From positions 1 through 64,000 of the forward strand of contig NZ_DASTAT010000141.1 in assembly GCF_035712445.1 (NCBI RefSeq): 64,000 bases of DNA, written 5' to 3'. The DNA comes from Oligoflexus sp. (GTDB lineage Bacteria; Bdellovibrionota_B; Oligoflexia; Oligoflexales; Oligoflexaceae). The position numbers and the translations under genes were made by a program. Shown here one piece after another: positions 25,188 through 34,259 of this stretch (position 1 is its first letter; each line of letters begins with the position of its first letter). The notes under the pieces are model-generated. The model had not been told where the DNA came from and made no database searches. It worked only from the letters and a program-made list of their open reading frames with translations.

Positions 25188-27137
25188 ATGACGAGGCTGT
25201 TGAAAACTCTGCAGGTAATTGGGTTCTGGCTTTTGCTGGTGACTCAGGCTCTTGCCTCGTCTTTTGAAGTCAAAGAAGGCGCCGATTGGGACGGCGAGGC
25301 GATCGGATCCCATGTGGAATATCGCGTTATACCCCGCCATCCGCGGAGTTTTACAGAGATTCAGGATCTTTTGGAACAAGGCCCGAATATCCTCTCGAAC
25401 GAAGCTGTCTTGAACTACGGGATGACGCGCGACACCATCATCGGTCGGTTTTCGATCACAAGCGACCGTGATCGCGAAGTCGTCATGCACATCGACTATT
25501 TCTTTCTCAGTCACTTCAATCTCTATATCCGAACGCCGGATGGCTGGAAGGAAAAAGAAGTGGGCCTGAAGGCCCCCTATTCCCGAAGGGATTTGAAGAC
25601 CCGCAGCTATACCATCCTCGTCCCGCTCAAAGCTGGACTCAACGAATTCTATTTCAGCGGCTTCGGCAACACGAGCGTTCAGATGCCGATCCGCATCTGG
25701 TCGCCTGCCCGTTTCTATCGCCATGAAAGCTCGGTGCGAAGCTTTGTGGATGTTATCCTGGGCGGGCTCTTCATCATCCTCGTCTATAACCTTTTCATCT
25801 ATATCAGTCTGCGCGAGCCCATCTTCCTCGTTTACACCTGGTTCATCGCCGCCCATCTTTTCTATCAGATCTTCGCTCTCGGCCTGCTGCCGGAACTCAG
25901 CTATGAATGGTTCGGCATGAATCTGACGGTGGATTATCTGGGGTCCATCTGCGTCTGTGTCGTCGTGCTGGCCACCATGATCTTCATTCCCCAGTTCCTG
26001 GATATACCGCGCGCCTCGCCTCTGGCGACCTGGGTGCGGGGCGTGGGCTGGGCCTGTGTCCCCACCATAATCCTGGCCCCGGTCCTGACCTATGCATCCA
26101 CCTATGCCTGCATCCTGATCGCAACGGCCGCGATCTTCGTCTGTCTCTATGCGGGCCTCGTTGAGATTCGCAAAGATCATGCGAAGACCTATGTGAAGAT
26201 CTACATGGTGGCCTGGATCATCTATATGCTGGGCGCCAGCAGCCAGATCGCCAATTTCATGGATCTACTGCCGCTGAATCTTTTCACCAAGTACAGCCAG
26301 GTGACGTTCCTGAGTCTGAAAATCTGCCTCCTGTCCCTGGCGCAGGCCAATAAGCTGAAGGACTTCAAGACCCGCATGCATGCCGAGCAGAAAGCCAAGG
26401 CGCATAGCTACGATCAGCTGACCAAGGTGTTCTATCCGCATCAGCTGGGGATGATCAAATCCGGTTTTCAGCTGGAGGAGACCATGCCCACTCATGATGG
26501 CGAAGCGTGCGTGATCAGCTTCGACATCATTTCCAGCTCGACCATTCAGCATGAGAAGGCCAAGGATTTTTTCCATCGCGTGTTCCAACGCTGCAACGAG
26601 ATCATGATGGAAGGTTATGATGGACGCGAGCTGCAGGCCGGCGCCTACCGCATCAAAGAGCTGGGCGACGGCTTTCTTTGCAGCGTGGGATATCCTTTCC
26701 GATCCACACATAGCTCGATGGCCCAGGGCGCCTATGAACTGGCTTTGAAATTCCATGCGGCCTTCCAGGAGGAGGTGCGGCTCTTCAATTACGGCGAGCC
26801 TATCCACTGCGGCATCGGGATTGCCATGGATTCGATCGCCGGTTTTTATCCCGCTACCGGCGTGCGGGAGTATGACCTTTACGGTCGCGCCATCATCCTT
26901 GCGACCCGCTATGAGGCCATGCGCAAAGTCCTTCTGCGGCATAGCGCGCGGCAGAGCATCCTCAGCATCCAGGAACGCGTGTTTCGGCATCTGCACGACA
27001 GCACCCAGGCCTCGCTCGAAATCTTTGATCTGAAAGCGCACCATGAGGTTGTGCGCGATGATCCGGATGCTCGCAAAGTCTATTTCCAAATCCTCGCGCA
27101 CGAGGAAACGCCCGAGGCGCTGCGCCAGGGAGCGTGA
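25188..27137 (+). CDS. 7TMR-DISM adenylate/guanylate cyclase (class III)
   Basis: 649 residues: signal peptide (about 1-24), 7TMR-DISM extracellular domain (about 30-180), seven helices (about 190-400), a short coiled coil, then a class III cyclase domain (about 430-600). In the cyclase, SFDIISSSTIQ supplies the first metal-binding Asp and RIKELGDGFLCSVGYPF supplies the second. The purine-specifying region is too divergent to decide cAMP or cGMP by eye. The ATG at 25188 is chosen because the signal peptide begins there; the longer TTG reading from 25128 adds a charged stretch. It probably couples a periplasmic ligand to a cyclic nucleotide and shares its upstream region with the 7TMR-DISM kinase. 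Confidence 0.88.
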   Translation: MTRLLKTLQVIGFWLLLVTQALASSFEVKEGADWDGEAIGSHVEYRVIPRHPRSFTEIQDLLEQGPNILSNEAVLNYGMTRDTIIGRFSITSDRDREVVMHIDYFFLSHFNLYIRTPDGWKEKEVGLKAPYSRRDLKTRSYTILVPLKAGLNEFYFSGFGNTSVQMPIRIWSPARFYRHESSVRSFVDVILGGLFIILVYNLFIYISLREPIFLVYTWFIAAHLFYQIFALGLLPELSYEWFGMNLTVDYLGSICVCVVVLATMIFIPQFLDIPRASPLATWVRGVGWACVPTIILAPVLTYASTYACILIATAAIFVCLYAGLVEIRKDHAKTYVKIYMVAWIIYMLGASSQIANFMDLLPLNLFTKYSQVTFLSLKICLLSLAQANKLKDFKTRMHAEQKAKAHSYDQLTKVFYPHQLGMIKSGFQLEETMPTHDGEACVISFDIISSSTIQHEKAKDFFHRVFQRCNEIMMEGYDGRELQAGAYRIKELGDGFLCSVGYPFRSTHSSMAQGAYELALKFHAAFQEEVRLFNYGEPIHCGIGIAMDSIAGFYPATGVREYDLYGRAIILATRYEAMRKVLLRHSARQSILSIQERVFRHLHDSTQASLEIFDLKAHHEVVRDDPDARKVYFQILAHEETPEALRQGA

Positions 27138-27281
27138 AGTTCCGCAGACAGCGCTGAATCCCCCGCAAACCCAGGTCCCCTTGGCATCCAAAACCCCGAT
27201 TTGTTTGCCATAATGGCTTTGGCCGCAAGCTTGCAATCCTTTCCTCATGGCTTCGCATAGAGACGCATGAAGGGAGGTTCC

Positions 27282-27602
27282 ATGACAGCGCGGGTTCTGG
27301 AAAATGCTCTGGTCACCTCGGCGACCGCAGCTTTGAAATCAAACTGCAAAAACTGTGAGCGGCGGCATCTGTGTCAAAGAATTTCCCTGGTCGTCGATGA
27401 CCTGAAACTCCAGCAGATTCATGTCTGGGACATCGAGCACCGCCTGCGCTACAAGGCGCTGATGAAAGAGCTGGCCCATCTGGGTTTCGACTTCCCCGAC
27501 GGCCTGCACCGCTGCGATGTCAGTCAGATGAATCGCCCGGAAATCCTGGCTATCCTGCGCGAAGCCCAGGAGCTTTTGCTCGAAGTCATCAGCGCTCCTT
27601 AG
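27282..27602 (+). CDS. Small Cys-motif protein, unknown function
   Basis: 106 residues from the ATG at 27282, which has AAGGGAGG 5-6 nt upstream; another ATG at 27267 lacks a site. A cysteine cluster CKNCERRHLC (about 23-32) looks like part of a zinc- or cluster-binding knuckle, with a further Cys near 83 (LHRCDVS). The rest is predicted helical and acidic/hydrophobic. No membrane segment. It ends at a clear terminator and is followed by an MCP gene. Family not recognised. Confidence 0.72.
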   Translation: MTARVLENALVTSATAALKSNCKNCERRHLCQRISLVVDDLKLQQIHVWDIEHRLRYKALMKELAHLGFDFPDGLHRCDVSQMNRPEILAILREAQELLLEVISAP

Positions 27603-27637
27603 AGCCGCTTGGTCGTTCACAAAAATCAGCGGCTTTT
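27603..27637 (+). terminator. Terminator after the Cys-motif gene
   Basis: Stem AGCCGCT/AGCGGCT (27603-27609 with 27628-27634) and a TTTT tail. The 18-nt loop is long, which lowers certainty. Confidence 0.5.
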
Positions 27638-27741
27638 CCCTTGCGCCGAATGCAATCCGCGGCGCAGCTCCGGGACCATCCCTACAGAATTCTTCGGCTT
27701 TTCCGATGAAACACCAGGCGGACCTTCACAATGAGGCAGCT

Positions 27742-29220
27742 ATGGCGTTTACCTCCAGTCTGAAATCGAAACTTCTGATTCTTGGCTTCACCGTTTTCGC
27801 GGGCCTTTTGGCTGTCGAGGCTTATGTGATCCGGGAATTCCGCAGCAATATGCTCGATGGCCGCTTCACCAAAACGAAACATCTGGTGGAAGCCCAGGCC
27901 TCGATGATTCAGCATCTCATCGATGCCGCCGCTCAGAAAACCATATCCGATGACGAAGCTCGCGCCCGCGCGCTGGACATCGTCCAAGGCTCGCGCTTTG
28001 ATCAGGATAATTATTTCTGGATACACGATCTGGATGCGCGCATGGTGAGCCATCCGATAAAGCCGGACCTGAACGGCAAGGATATTTCCGAGATGAAAGA
28101 TCCCACCGGCAAGCGTTTCTTTTTAGCCATGAATGATATCGTCCGCGCCGAGGGCGAAGGCTTTGTGGAATACCACTGGCCCGCTCCCAAACAAGCCGAT
28201 GGCGCCGCCGTCCCCAAGGTGTCCTTTGTGAAGCTCATTCCCAAGTGGAACTGGGTGATCGGCGCCGGCGTTTATCTGGATGACGTCAACCAAACCTTTT
28301 ATTCCGTTCTGTGGCGCATGATCGCGATCTCGGTCGCGCTTTTTTCCGTCGTCGCGATCTTTGTGCTGAGCGTCTCTTTCCGTCTGGTTCGTGAAGTGAA
28401 TCAGTCCGTGGAGATCGTGACCCGCAGCAGCCATTCCGTGCGCCACGCGGGAAGCACTCTGAATGAGACCAGCTCGCTCCTGGCCAATATCACGACGGAA
28501 AACGCCGCCGCCCTGGAAGAAACCGCAGCCACCACCGAATCGGTGTCCCGCATGATCAAGGAAAATTCCGAGCGTTCGCTGAAAGCCCGAAGTCTCGCTG
28601 ATGAATCCCTGCAAACCGCACGCGCGGGCTTTCAGGATGTCGAGCAGATGCAAGGCGCCATGCAGAGCATCGTCGCGTCCAGCAAACGCGCCGAGGAAAT
28701 CATCCAGATGATCGACGAGATCGCTTTTCAAACCAATCTTCTGGCATTGAATGCCGCGATCGAAGCAGCGCGCGCCGGTGAACACGGCAAAGGCTTCGCG
28801 GTCGTGGCCGAAGCGGTTCGTTCGCTGGCCCAGCGCAGTTCGTCGGCCTCGAAGGAAATCACCGGAATCATCCGCAGCAACAGCAATTCGACCCGCAATG
28901 GGGCTCGCCTTGCGGACGAAATGAGCCTTCATCTGAAAAGCATCGTGGGCGTGACCGAATCCGCCACCGCTCTGATGTCCGAAATTTCGGAAGCCTCGCA
29001 GGAACAGACCCGTGCCATGGCCCAGGTGGTCCTGGCCCTCACGCAGATTGATCAGGCCACTCAAAAAGCAGCCTCCACGTCGATGGAAACGAGTGAATCC
29101 AGCACCGACCTCGTCGAGCAGTCGGGCCAGCTGGATGCTGCTGTGCTGCGCCTGATGCGTGTGGTCCAAGGCCAGGACGCAGCCGCAAGCGAAAACCACG
29201 ATGTCTCACGGGCTGCCTAA
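27742..29220 (+). CDS. Methyl-accepting chemotaxis protein with single Cache domain
   Basis: 493 residues. A helix (about 8-28) precedes a periplasmic sCache_2-like domain (about 35-180) with NYFWIHDLDARMVSHP and the closing KWNWVIGAGVYLDDV typical of small-ligand sensors. A second helix lies near 190-215. The signalling rod shows IDEIAFQTNLLALNAAIEA and GKGFAVVAEAVRSLAQR. No clear HAMP domain separates the helix from the rod. The ATG at 27742 (GAGG 7 nt upstream) is preferred over the unsupported ATG at 27706. The tail ends SRAA without a CheR-binding pentapeptide. Confidence 0.92.
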   Translation: MAFTSSLKSKLLILGFTVFAGLLAVEAYVIREFRSNMLDGRFTKTKHLVEAQASMIQHLIDAAAQKTISDDEARARALDIVQGSRFDQDNYFWIHDLDARMVSHPIKPDLNGKDISEMKDPTGKRFFLAMNDIVRAEGEGFVEYHWPAPKQADGAAVPKVSFVKLIPKWNWVIGAGVYLDDVNQTFYSVLWRMIAISVALFSVVAIFVLSVSFRLVREVNQSVEIVTRSSHSVRHAGSTLNETSSLLANITTENAAALEETAATTESVSRMIKENSERSLKARSLADESLQTARAGFQDVEQMQGAMQSIVASSKRAEEIIQMIDEIAFQTNLLALNAAIEAARAGEHGKGFAVVAEAVRSLAQRSSSASKEITGIIRSNSNSTRNGARLADEMSLHLKSIVGVTESATALMSEISEASQEQTRAMAQVVLALTQIDQATQKAASTSMETSESSTDLVEQSGQLDAAVLRLMRVVQGQDAAASENHDVSRAA

Positions 29221-29244
29221 ACCTGAGCCTTCCACTTATCCTGG

Positions 29245-29273
29245 TTGACAGACTGCTCCTTTTCTCTTATCCA
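29245..29273 (+). promoter_or_regulatory. Promoter of the RNase P RNA gene
   Basis: A consensus TTGACA (29245-29250), 17-nt spacer and TATCCA (29268-29273) lie about 30 nt before the RNA. The -35 is perfect, the -10 imperfect. Confidence 0.55.
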
Positions 29274-29299
29274 AGGACTCCGATAGGCGAGTCCATCGT

Positions 29300-29698
29300 A
29301 CTATGAGGGTTAGACTGTCGCGGTTCCGGCAACGGAGTCGAGGAAAGTCCGGACATCACAGGGCAGAATGCTGGCTAACGGCCAGGCGGGGAAACCCGAC
29401 GGCAAGTGCAACAGAGAGTAAACCGCCTGCCTGACCGCAAGGTGAGGCCGGTAAGGGTGAAACGGTGAGGTAAGAGCTCACCAGCAGTCCTGGTGACAGG
29501 CTGGCTAGGTAAACCCCATTCGATGCAAGGCCAAACAAAGGGGTTCAGCTGGGATGACGAAAGTTTTCGCAGCTGAACAAGATCGGCCCGATTGAGCCCT
29601 TGGGTAGGCCGCCCGAGGCTGACGGTAACGTCAGTCCCAGATTAATGACAGTCAACGTCCCTCGGGACGTGACAGAATCCGGCTTATAATAGCCCCCT
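29300..29698 (+). ncRNA. rnpB: RNase P RNA, bacterial class A
   Basis: The catalytic RNA that trims tRNA 5' leaders. Conserved segments appear in order: GAGGAAAGTCCGGACAT near the 5' end, then AGTGCAACAGAGAG, GGTAAGGGTGAAACGGTG, AAACCCC followed by GCAAGGCCAAA, GGGTAGGCCGCC, and the closing GACAGAATCCGGCTTA. The ends are set by pairing of the GAGGGTTA 5' strand with TAGCCCCC at the 3' end (helix P1) and are good to a few bases. trmB begins about 47 bases downstream with no obvious terminator between. Confidence 0.95.
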
Positions 29699-29744
29699 AA
29701 GGTGCAGTGGACTCGCCTCCCGGACTTCAAAGGAACCCTTTTTC

Positions 29745-30470
29745 ATGCCCATCAAGAACGTCAATCCCTTTCAGGATCCCCTGGAACATATGCGCCCCGA
29801 GGTCAACCGTTACATGGCCCTTCTGAAGGAAGGCCTGGAATCCGGTGATCTGCCCCTGCTCTATGGCCCCGCCATGGAGCGTCTGCCGGGACAGTGGCGC
29901 CCGCACCTGGCCGAGCACATGGGTGAAACTCCCAGGGAGCTGATTCTGGAGATCGGCAGTCACTTTGGTGAAGTGATTCTGAAGATGGCGGCGGACCACC
30001 CGGATACCGCATTTATTGGCATGGATATTACCTTCAAACGCGTCGTCAAGCTTGCGCAGAAAGCGCAGAGCCTGGCGCATAAAAATCTGCTGAGCGTTCT
30101 GTGCAACGCCAAAGCCCTGGATCAGGTCTTTGCGGATGGCGAACTGGACGGAATCTTTATTTTTTTCCCGGATCCTTGGGTCCAGAAAAAACGCCAGATG
30201 AAGAACCGCCTCGTGAACAAAGCTTTCGTGGAGACCCTCCACAGGAAACTGAAGCCGGGTGGGTTCTTCTGGTTCAAAACCGACTGCGAACCTTACTATG
30301 CTGATGTTTGCGACAGTTTCCAGGACCGTCTCTGGACTGCGAACGAAACGCGTCATGGATTACCATCCGAAATTTATACCAGTCGTTTTGAAAGACTCTT
30401 TCATGAGCAGGGTTTACCTCGCCATGAATTTTGCTGGATCGCCAAAGAGTCGATTCGGACTGATCTGTAA
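29745..30470 (+). CDS. trmB: tRNA (guanine-N7-)-methyltransferase
   Basis: Methylates guanine-46 in the variable loop of tRNA using S-adenosylmethionine. 241 residues. The SAM-binding motif LEIGSHFGEVIL is at about 68, FIGMDITFKRV follows, and the signature FIFFPDPWVQKKR at about 140 matches the PDPWxKxRH family motif. The C-terminal TSRFERLFHEQG fits the usual TxFE region. AAAGGA precedes the ATG by about 10 nt. It lies directly downstream of rnpB, so two tRNA-maturation functions may share a transcript. Confidence 0.93.
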   Translation: MPIKNVNPFQDPLEHMRPEVNRYMALLKEGLESGDLPLLYGPAMERLPGQWRPHLAEHMGETPRELILEIGSHFGEVILKMAADHPDTAFIGMDITFKRVVKLAQKAQSLAHKNLLSVLCNAKALDQVFADGELDGIFIFFPDPWVQKKRQMKNRLVNKAFVETLHRKLKPGGFFWFKTDCEPYYADVCDSFQDRLWTANETRHGLPSEIYTSRFERLFHEQGLPRHEFCWIAKESIRTDL

Positions 30471-30539
30471 GTTTTCCCCCATCAAGACTCGCCCCCAAGC
30501 TGCCGAATCGTATGAAGTCCACACAGGAGATTCGGCGGG

Positions 30540-30833
30540 ATGAGCGAAAAACCCTATCAAAAACCAGAAGATGGCGTCATCCTTGCTTTCAAGGATCATG
30601 CGGCCCAGCCACCAGCGGGCTCTGCAGCGCCCGAGTGGGCCGGAACGGATCTCGCCAGATTCGCGCAAGATGTGGTAGCTTTGAATTCACGGGGCCAGGA
30701 TACCCACAGGGGTCCACGCTGCCAGGTTGCCCCTCTGGAAAGTATGCAGAGAGGGCTGAAGATCAAAAAGAAGCCCGCAGACGAAGCTGAGCCCGAAGGG
30801 CCCGTGAATTTAAGTCGTTTTCGCAAGGAGTAG
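30540..30833 (+). CDS. Small, mostly disordered hypothetical protein
   Basis: 97 residues from an ATG at 30540 with AGGAG about 10 nt upstream. The composition is Ala/Pro/Glu/Lys-rich with almost no hydrophobic core, suggesting disorder. A short conserved-looking segment (WAGTDLARFAQDVVAL) may be helical. It lies 9 bases before ybeY in the same direction and is probably co-transcribed with it. No family recognised. Confidence 0.6.
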   Translation: MSEKPYQKPEDGVILAFKDHAAQPPAGSAAPEWAGTDLARFAQDVVALNSRGQDTHRGPRCQVAPLESMQRGLKIKKKPADEAEPEGPVNLSRFRKE

Positions 30834-30842
30834 GAAAAAGCT

Positions 30843-31391
30843 TTGGAATCAGACAGTGGTCCCTCATTCATCGTCGAGACGCCCCTGCACACATTTCAGA
30901 TTCAGGCCGAGACCATCGAACGCCTGACGCGTGCCATTTGCGCCGGACTCGGCTTGCCTGATTATGAAGTGTCCTGGGATTTTATAGATCAGGACGAAAT
31001 GAGATCTTTGAATCAGCAGTATCGCGACAAGGATCGCTCGACCGACGTCCTTTCATTTCCGCAGGAGGAATGGGACGAGCCGCTGCATTTCACGGCTCCT
31101 TCGTGGCCCTTGCCGGACAATGCGGATAATGAGGATGAACCCCCACAGATGCTGGGTGATGTCATCATCAGTCCCGAGGATGCTCTGGCCAATGCGGAAA
31201 GCATAGGTCACAGTCTGGATCGTGAAACCGCCTTCCTTCTGGTTCATGGCATTCTGCATCTTTGCGGGCATGATCATATGGAAGCAGAAGAAGAACAACG
31301 TATGATAGCCGAACAGCAGGCGATCATGGCTTTCCTCGAACGTGCCGAGCAAAGTCCCCTTTGGGCGGGATGCTGCGAGGTCAGAGGCTGA
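30843..31391 (+). CDS. ybeY: Endoribonuclease YbeY (rRNA maturation factor)
   Basis: Single-strand endoribonuclease acting in 16S rRNA 3'-end maturation and ribosome quality control. 182 residues. The metal-binding signature FLLVHGILHLCGHDH (His triad) lies at about 130-144, preceded by the family segment YRDKDRSTDVLSFP at about 60. The start is TTG at 30843, with AGGA about 8 nt upstream; no ATG occurs before residue ~49. An acidic stretch near 85-100 (DNADNEDEPP) lengthens a loop relative to the usual ~155 residues. It is followed 3 bases later by corC, the common bacterial order. Confidence 0.93.
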   Translation: MESDSGPSFIVETPLHTFQIQAETIERLTRAICAGLGLPDYEVSWDFIDQDEMRSLNQQYRDKDRSTDVLSFPQEEWDEPLHFTAPSWPLPDNADNEDEPPQMLGDVIISPEDALANAESIGHSLDRETAFLLVHGILHLCGHDHMEAEEEQRMIAEQQAIMAFLERAEQSPLWAGCCEVRG

Positions 31392-31394
31392 GCT

Positions 31395-32729
31395 ATGGAA
31401 TTTGGCTTATCCTATGATCTGATGGAAATGCTGGTGATCGGTCTTGCGATCATCGGTGCGGCGATCTTTTCCGCGGCCGAGACGGCGATCACTTCGCTCG
31501 GCGCCCATAAAATGCGGCATATGGTTTCGAATAAAAAGGCTCAGACCTCGCATTCCCTGCGGCTCTGGCTCTCGCAACCATCACGGGTTCTGACCACCAT
31601 CCTCATCTTCAATAACTTTTGTAAAGTCCTGGCCTCCGTGGTCGCCACCGACCTTGCCATGCGCTTTTTCGGGGATCAGGCCATCAGCATCGCCATCGGC
31701 GTTGTGACCCTGCTTTTCCTGGTCTTTGGCGAGATCATCCCAAAATCCTTTGCGCGCGCGAACTCCGAGCAGGTCGCCCGCATCTCGATGAAGGTGATGT
31801 ACGTCCTCTATCGGCTTTTCTTTCCCTTGGTCTGGCTTTTTTCCGAGCTGGCGAACTTTGTGATCCGAAAGCTCGGCAGCGATCAGACGCTGCAGCCGGC
31901 GATCACGGAAGAGGAATTGGAATTCCTTTTGGAAGTCGGCGAGAAGTCGGGCGTCATCGAAGACATGAAGAAGGATATGATCAACGGTGTCTTCGAGTTC
32001 GATGAAACCAAGGTCCGCGAGGTCATGACCCCGCGTACCGATATCTTTGCCCTTGAGAAAAACGACAGCATCGACCAGGCCGTGCGCATGATCATTCAAT
32101 CGGGTCATTCGCGTCTTCCCGTTTATGATGAGCAGATTGATAACGTGATGGGGATCGTCTTCGCCAAGGATCTTCTGCGTTATCTGTCCGATCCCAAACG
32201 CGGGAAGAATAACAGCCAGCAGCCCGTGCCGCTGACGGCCGTCATGCGCGAGCCGCAGTTCGTGCCGGAGAGCAAGCCTTTGATGGAAGTCTTCAAGGAA
32301 TTGAAGCAGTCCAAGAACCATATGGCCATCATCATCGACGAATACGGCGGGACCGCGGGTCTTGTCACGATGGAGGATATCCTGGAAGAAATCGTCGGGG
32401 ATATTCAGGATGAATTCGATGCCGAGGAAGCGGCCATCCTGCAGATCGAAGAGGATGTCTATGATGTGGCAGGTTATGTCAACATCACTGAATTCATGGA
32501 TTTCTTCGAACTGAATGAGTCCTTTGCCAAGGACGTGGAAGGCGAAGTCGATACCATGGCGGGTTGGATGACCCAGCTCCTGGGTCATCTGCCGGAAGTC
32601 GGACAGACCGTCACGCACGGGGATTTGACGTTTGAAGTGACCGAAGTGGATCGCCACCGCATCGAACGCCTGCGGGTGATCCGCCATCGGCAGCCGACTG
32701 CGGTATCCGCGGCGGAATCGGGGAGCTAG
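31395..32729 (+). CDS. CorC/HlyC family protein (DUF21, CBS pair, transporter-associated domain)
   Basis: 444 residues: a DUF21/CNNM membrane domain with four helices (about 1-190, EIIPKSFARANSEQV), two CBS domains (about 205-340, VREVMTPRTDIF and IIIDEYGGTAGLVTMEDILEE), and a CorC_HlyC domain (about 355-435). These proteins handle magnesium/cobalt efflux or envelope ion homeostasis; the old name haemolysin is misleading. The adenosine-binding CBS pair suggests nucleotide gating. It follows ybeY closely. Confidence 0.92.
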   Translation: MEFGLSYDLMEMLVIGLAIIGAAIFSAAETAITSLGAHKMRHMVSNKKAQTSHSLRLWLSQPSRVLTTILIFNNFCKVLASVVATDLAMRFFGDQAISIAIGVVTLLFLVFGEIIPKSFARANSEQVARISMKVMYVLYRLFFPLVWLFSELANFVIRKLGSDQTLQPAITEEELEFLLEVGEKSGVIEDMKKDMINGVFEFDETKVREVMTPRTDIFALEKNDSIDQAVRMIIQSGHSRLPVYDEQIDNVMGIVFAKDLLRYLSDPKRGKNNSQQPVPLTAVMREPQFVPESKPLMEVFKELKQSKNHMAIIIDEYGGTAGLVTMEDILEEIVGDIQDEFDAEEAAILQIEEDVYDVAGYVNITEFMDFFELNESFAKDVEGEVDTMAGWMTQLLGHLPEVGQTVTHGDLTFEVTEVDRHRIERLRVIRHRQPTAVSAAESGS

Positions 32730-32737
32730 GGCCGCTC

Positions 32738-32819
32738 GGACCCACCGTCATCTCATGTGCGCGAGCGAACCTGGGGAGCCAGGACCCACCGTCATCTCAT
32801 TTGCGCAAGCGAACCCGGG
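32738..32819. repeat. Tandem 38-bp repeat covering the nagZ 3' end
   Basis: Two copies (32738-32775 and 32782-32819) differ at about three positions and begin GGACCCACCGTCATCTCAT. The right copy contains the last codons and stop of nagZ, while the left copy repeats them, including TGA, beyond the gene. The repeat unit is 44 bp. It lies between the convergent corC and nagZ stops. Confidence 0.85.
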
Positions 32820-33801
32820 TCTCCGTCAGCCTCTTGAGCGCTTCGTTCATTCGCCGATGAAAGCTAAAGCTCCGCTGCGCCTCGCGCGTCAGGGCATCCA
32901 CGGCCCAGCGGTAGCGCTCCAATTCCCGGCATACTAAAACCAGATCCGCGCCGGCAGCCACCGAGGCTATCACCGCCGCGGTCCAGCTTTCGCGGTCCTG
33001 GGCGATGGCCTTCATGTTCATATCATCCGTAACGATTAAACCCTTGTATTTAAGCCGATCACGCAGAAAACCCTGCATGGTTTTCGCCGAAAGACTCGAA
33101 GGATGATCCGGGTCCAGGGCGGGATAAACCGCGTGGGACACCATCACCATCGGGCATTCGTTCATCAAAGCCAGAAACGGCACGAGTTCACGGGCGTAAA
33201 GGGTCTCCATGTCGGCATTAATCACTGTGCCGTGCTCATGCGTATCCGCACCGGCATCACCCTGCCCGGGAAAATGCTTCAGACAGCCCAAAACGCCCGC
33301 GGCCTGGAGCCCATGCATGTATGCAAACGCACGCTGCGTCACCGACTCACTCGTAAGGCCGAAGCAGCGGTCGCCGATCGCGACGTTGCCTTCGTTGGTC
33401 AGAACATCCACGCACGGTGCGAAGTTCACATTCAGGCCCAGACCCAAAAGTGAAGACCCGACGATGTAACCGTGATTTTCAATCGACAGAAGAGCGTCCG
33501 TATCCACGCGTCCTTCAGCAAGGAGCATGGCCGGCCCGCCATCAGGAAAAGGCTGTTTCAAGCGAGCCACCCGCCCCCCTTCCTGGTCGATCGCCAGTAT
33601 CATGGGCGGCGAATTCGCCGGAATCAGGGACTGAAGGTTCGTGCAAAGGCGTCTGACCCTTGCAAATTCAGGCGAAATATTACGGCGGAAGAGTGTGAAT
33701 CCTGCAGGCGGAAGTCTTTCGAAGCACTTCTGCTCTTCAGCGGAAAGCGAAGTGCCTTCGAGCGCAGCCAGGATAACTGCGCTGGCCTGATCTGGGGACA
33801 T
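32797..33801 (-). CDS. nagZ: Beta-N-acetylglucosaminidase (glycoside hydrolase family 3)
   Basis: Cleaves GlcNAc from anhydro-muropeptides in cell-wall recycling, in the cytoplasm. 334 residues. The signature LKHFPGQGDAGADTHEHG (about 176-193) has the His of the flexible loop, LAIDQEGGRVARL at about 69 is the conserved early motif, and IVTDDMNMKAIA (about 262) holds the catalytic Asp. It starts at 33801, 5 bases after the khpA stop, with only a weak ribosome site (GACGAG), so translation may be coupled. The end is duplicated next door (repeat entry). Confidence 0.92.
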   Translation of the reverse strand: MSPDQASAVILAALEGTSLSAEEQKCFERLPPAGFTLFRRNISPEFARVRRLCTNLQSLIPANSPPMILAIDQEGGRVARLKQPFPDGGPAMLLAEGRVDTDALLSIENHGYIVGSSLLGLGLNVNFAPCVDVLTNEGNVAIGDRCFGLTSESVTQRAFAYMHGLQAAGVLGCLKHFPGQGDAGADTHEHGTVINADMETLYARELVPFLALMNECPMVMVSHAVYPALDPDHPSSLSAKTMQGFLRDRLKYKGLIVTDDMNMKAIAQDRESWTAAVIASVAAGADLVLVCRELERYRWAVDALTREAQRSFSFHRRMNEALKRLTETRVRLRK

Positions 33802-33806
33802 TATTT

Positions 33807-34067
33807 TTACTCGTCAATGATTTGGAGGATGTAACGTCTGTTCAGCTTGGCCGCAGCACAATTCAGGATAGTCCGGATCGCGTCCGCTGTCCGTCCCTGA
33901 CGGCCAATGACCTTGCCGATATCCTCTTTGGCGACCTTGAGTTCAATGATATTGGTCTGGTTTCCCGTGATCTCGCTGATTTCGATACGATCGACCTCAT
34001 CCACCAGAGCTTTCGCCACGTACTCCACAAGAGCCTTCATAGAACCATCATCGTGCTGAGCAGCCAT
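33807..34067 (-). CDS. khpA: KH-domain RNA-binding protein KhpA
   Basis: 86 residues made almost wholly of one KH domain with the GxxG motif in IGKVIGRQGRTADAIR (about 54-69). In other bacteria KhpA pairs with KhpB and influences translation, cell elongation and small RNAs. An ~8-residue N-terminal extension (MAAQHDDG) is longer than usual. It precedes nagZ, with which it is likely co-transcribed. Confidence 0.9.
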   Translation of the reverse strand: MAAQHDDGSMKALVEYVAKALVDEVDRIEISEITGNQTNIIELKVAKEDIGKVIGRQGRTADAIRTILNCAAAKLNRRYILQIIDE

Positions 34068-34259
34068 ATCAATCTTCCGTGTGAATCAGTTACCGCAAAT
34101 CACAAGGCCTTAAACCTCTCCTATCTTCAATCTTACAGAAAGTTCCAGTTGAAGAAAAGAAGGCAATCTGAGGCCCACCCCATTTTTTCCGAGTAGGGAC
34201 GAACACCGATCAAGGCCCTTTCCCACGCGCTTTGAGTTCGCCCAGAATTGTGAATAAAA

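Noticed and set aside
32730..32820. 38-bp repeats considered as REP elements or insertion-sequence ends
   Set aside because: Only two direct copies, both derived from the nagZ 3' end, with no transposase or inverted termini.
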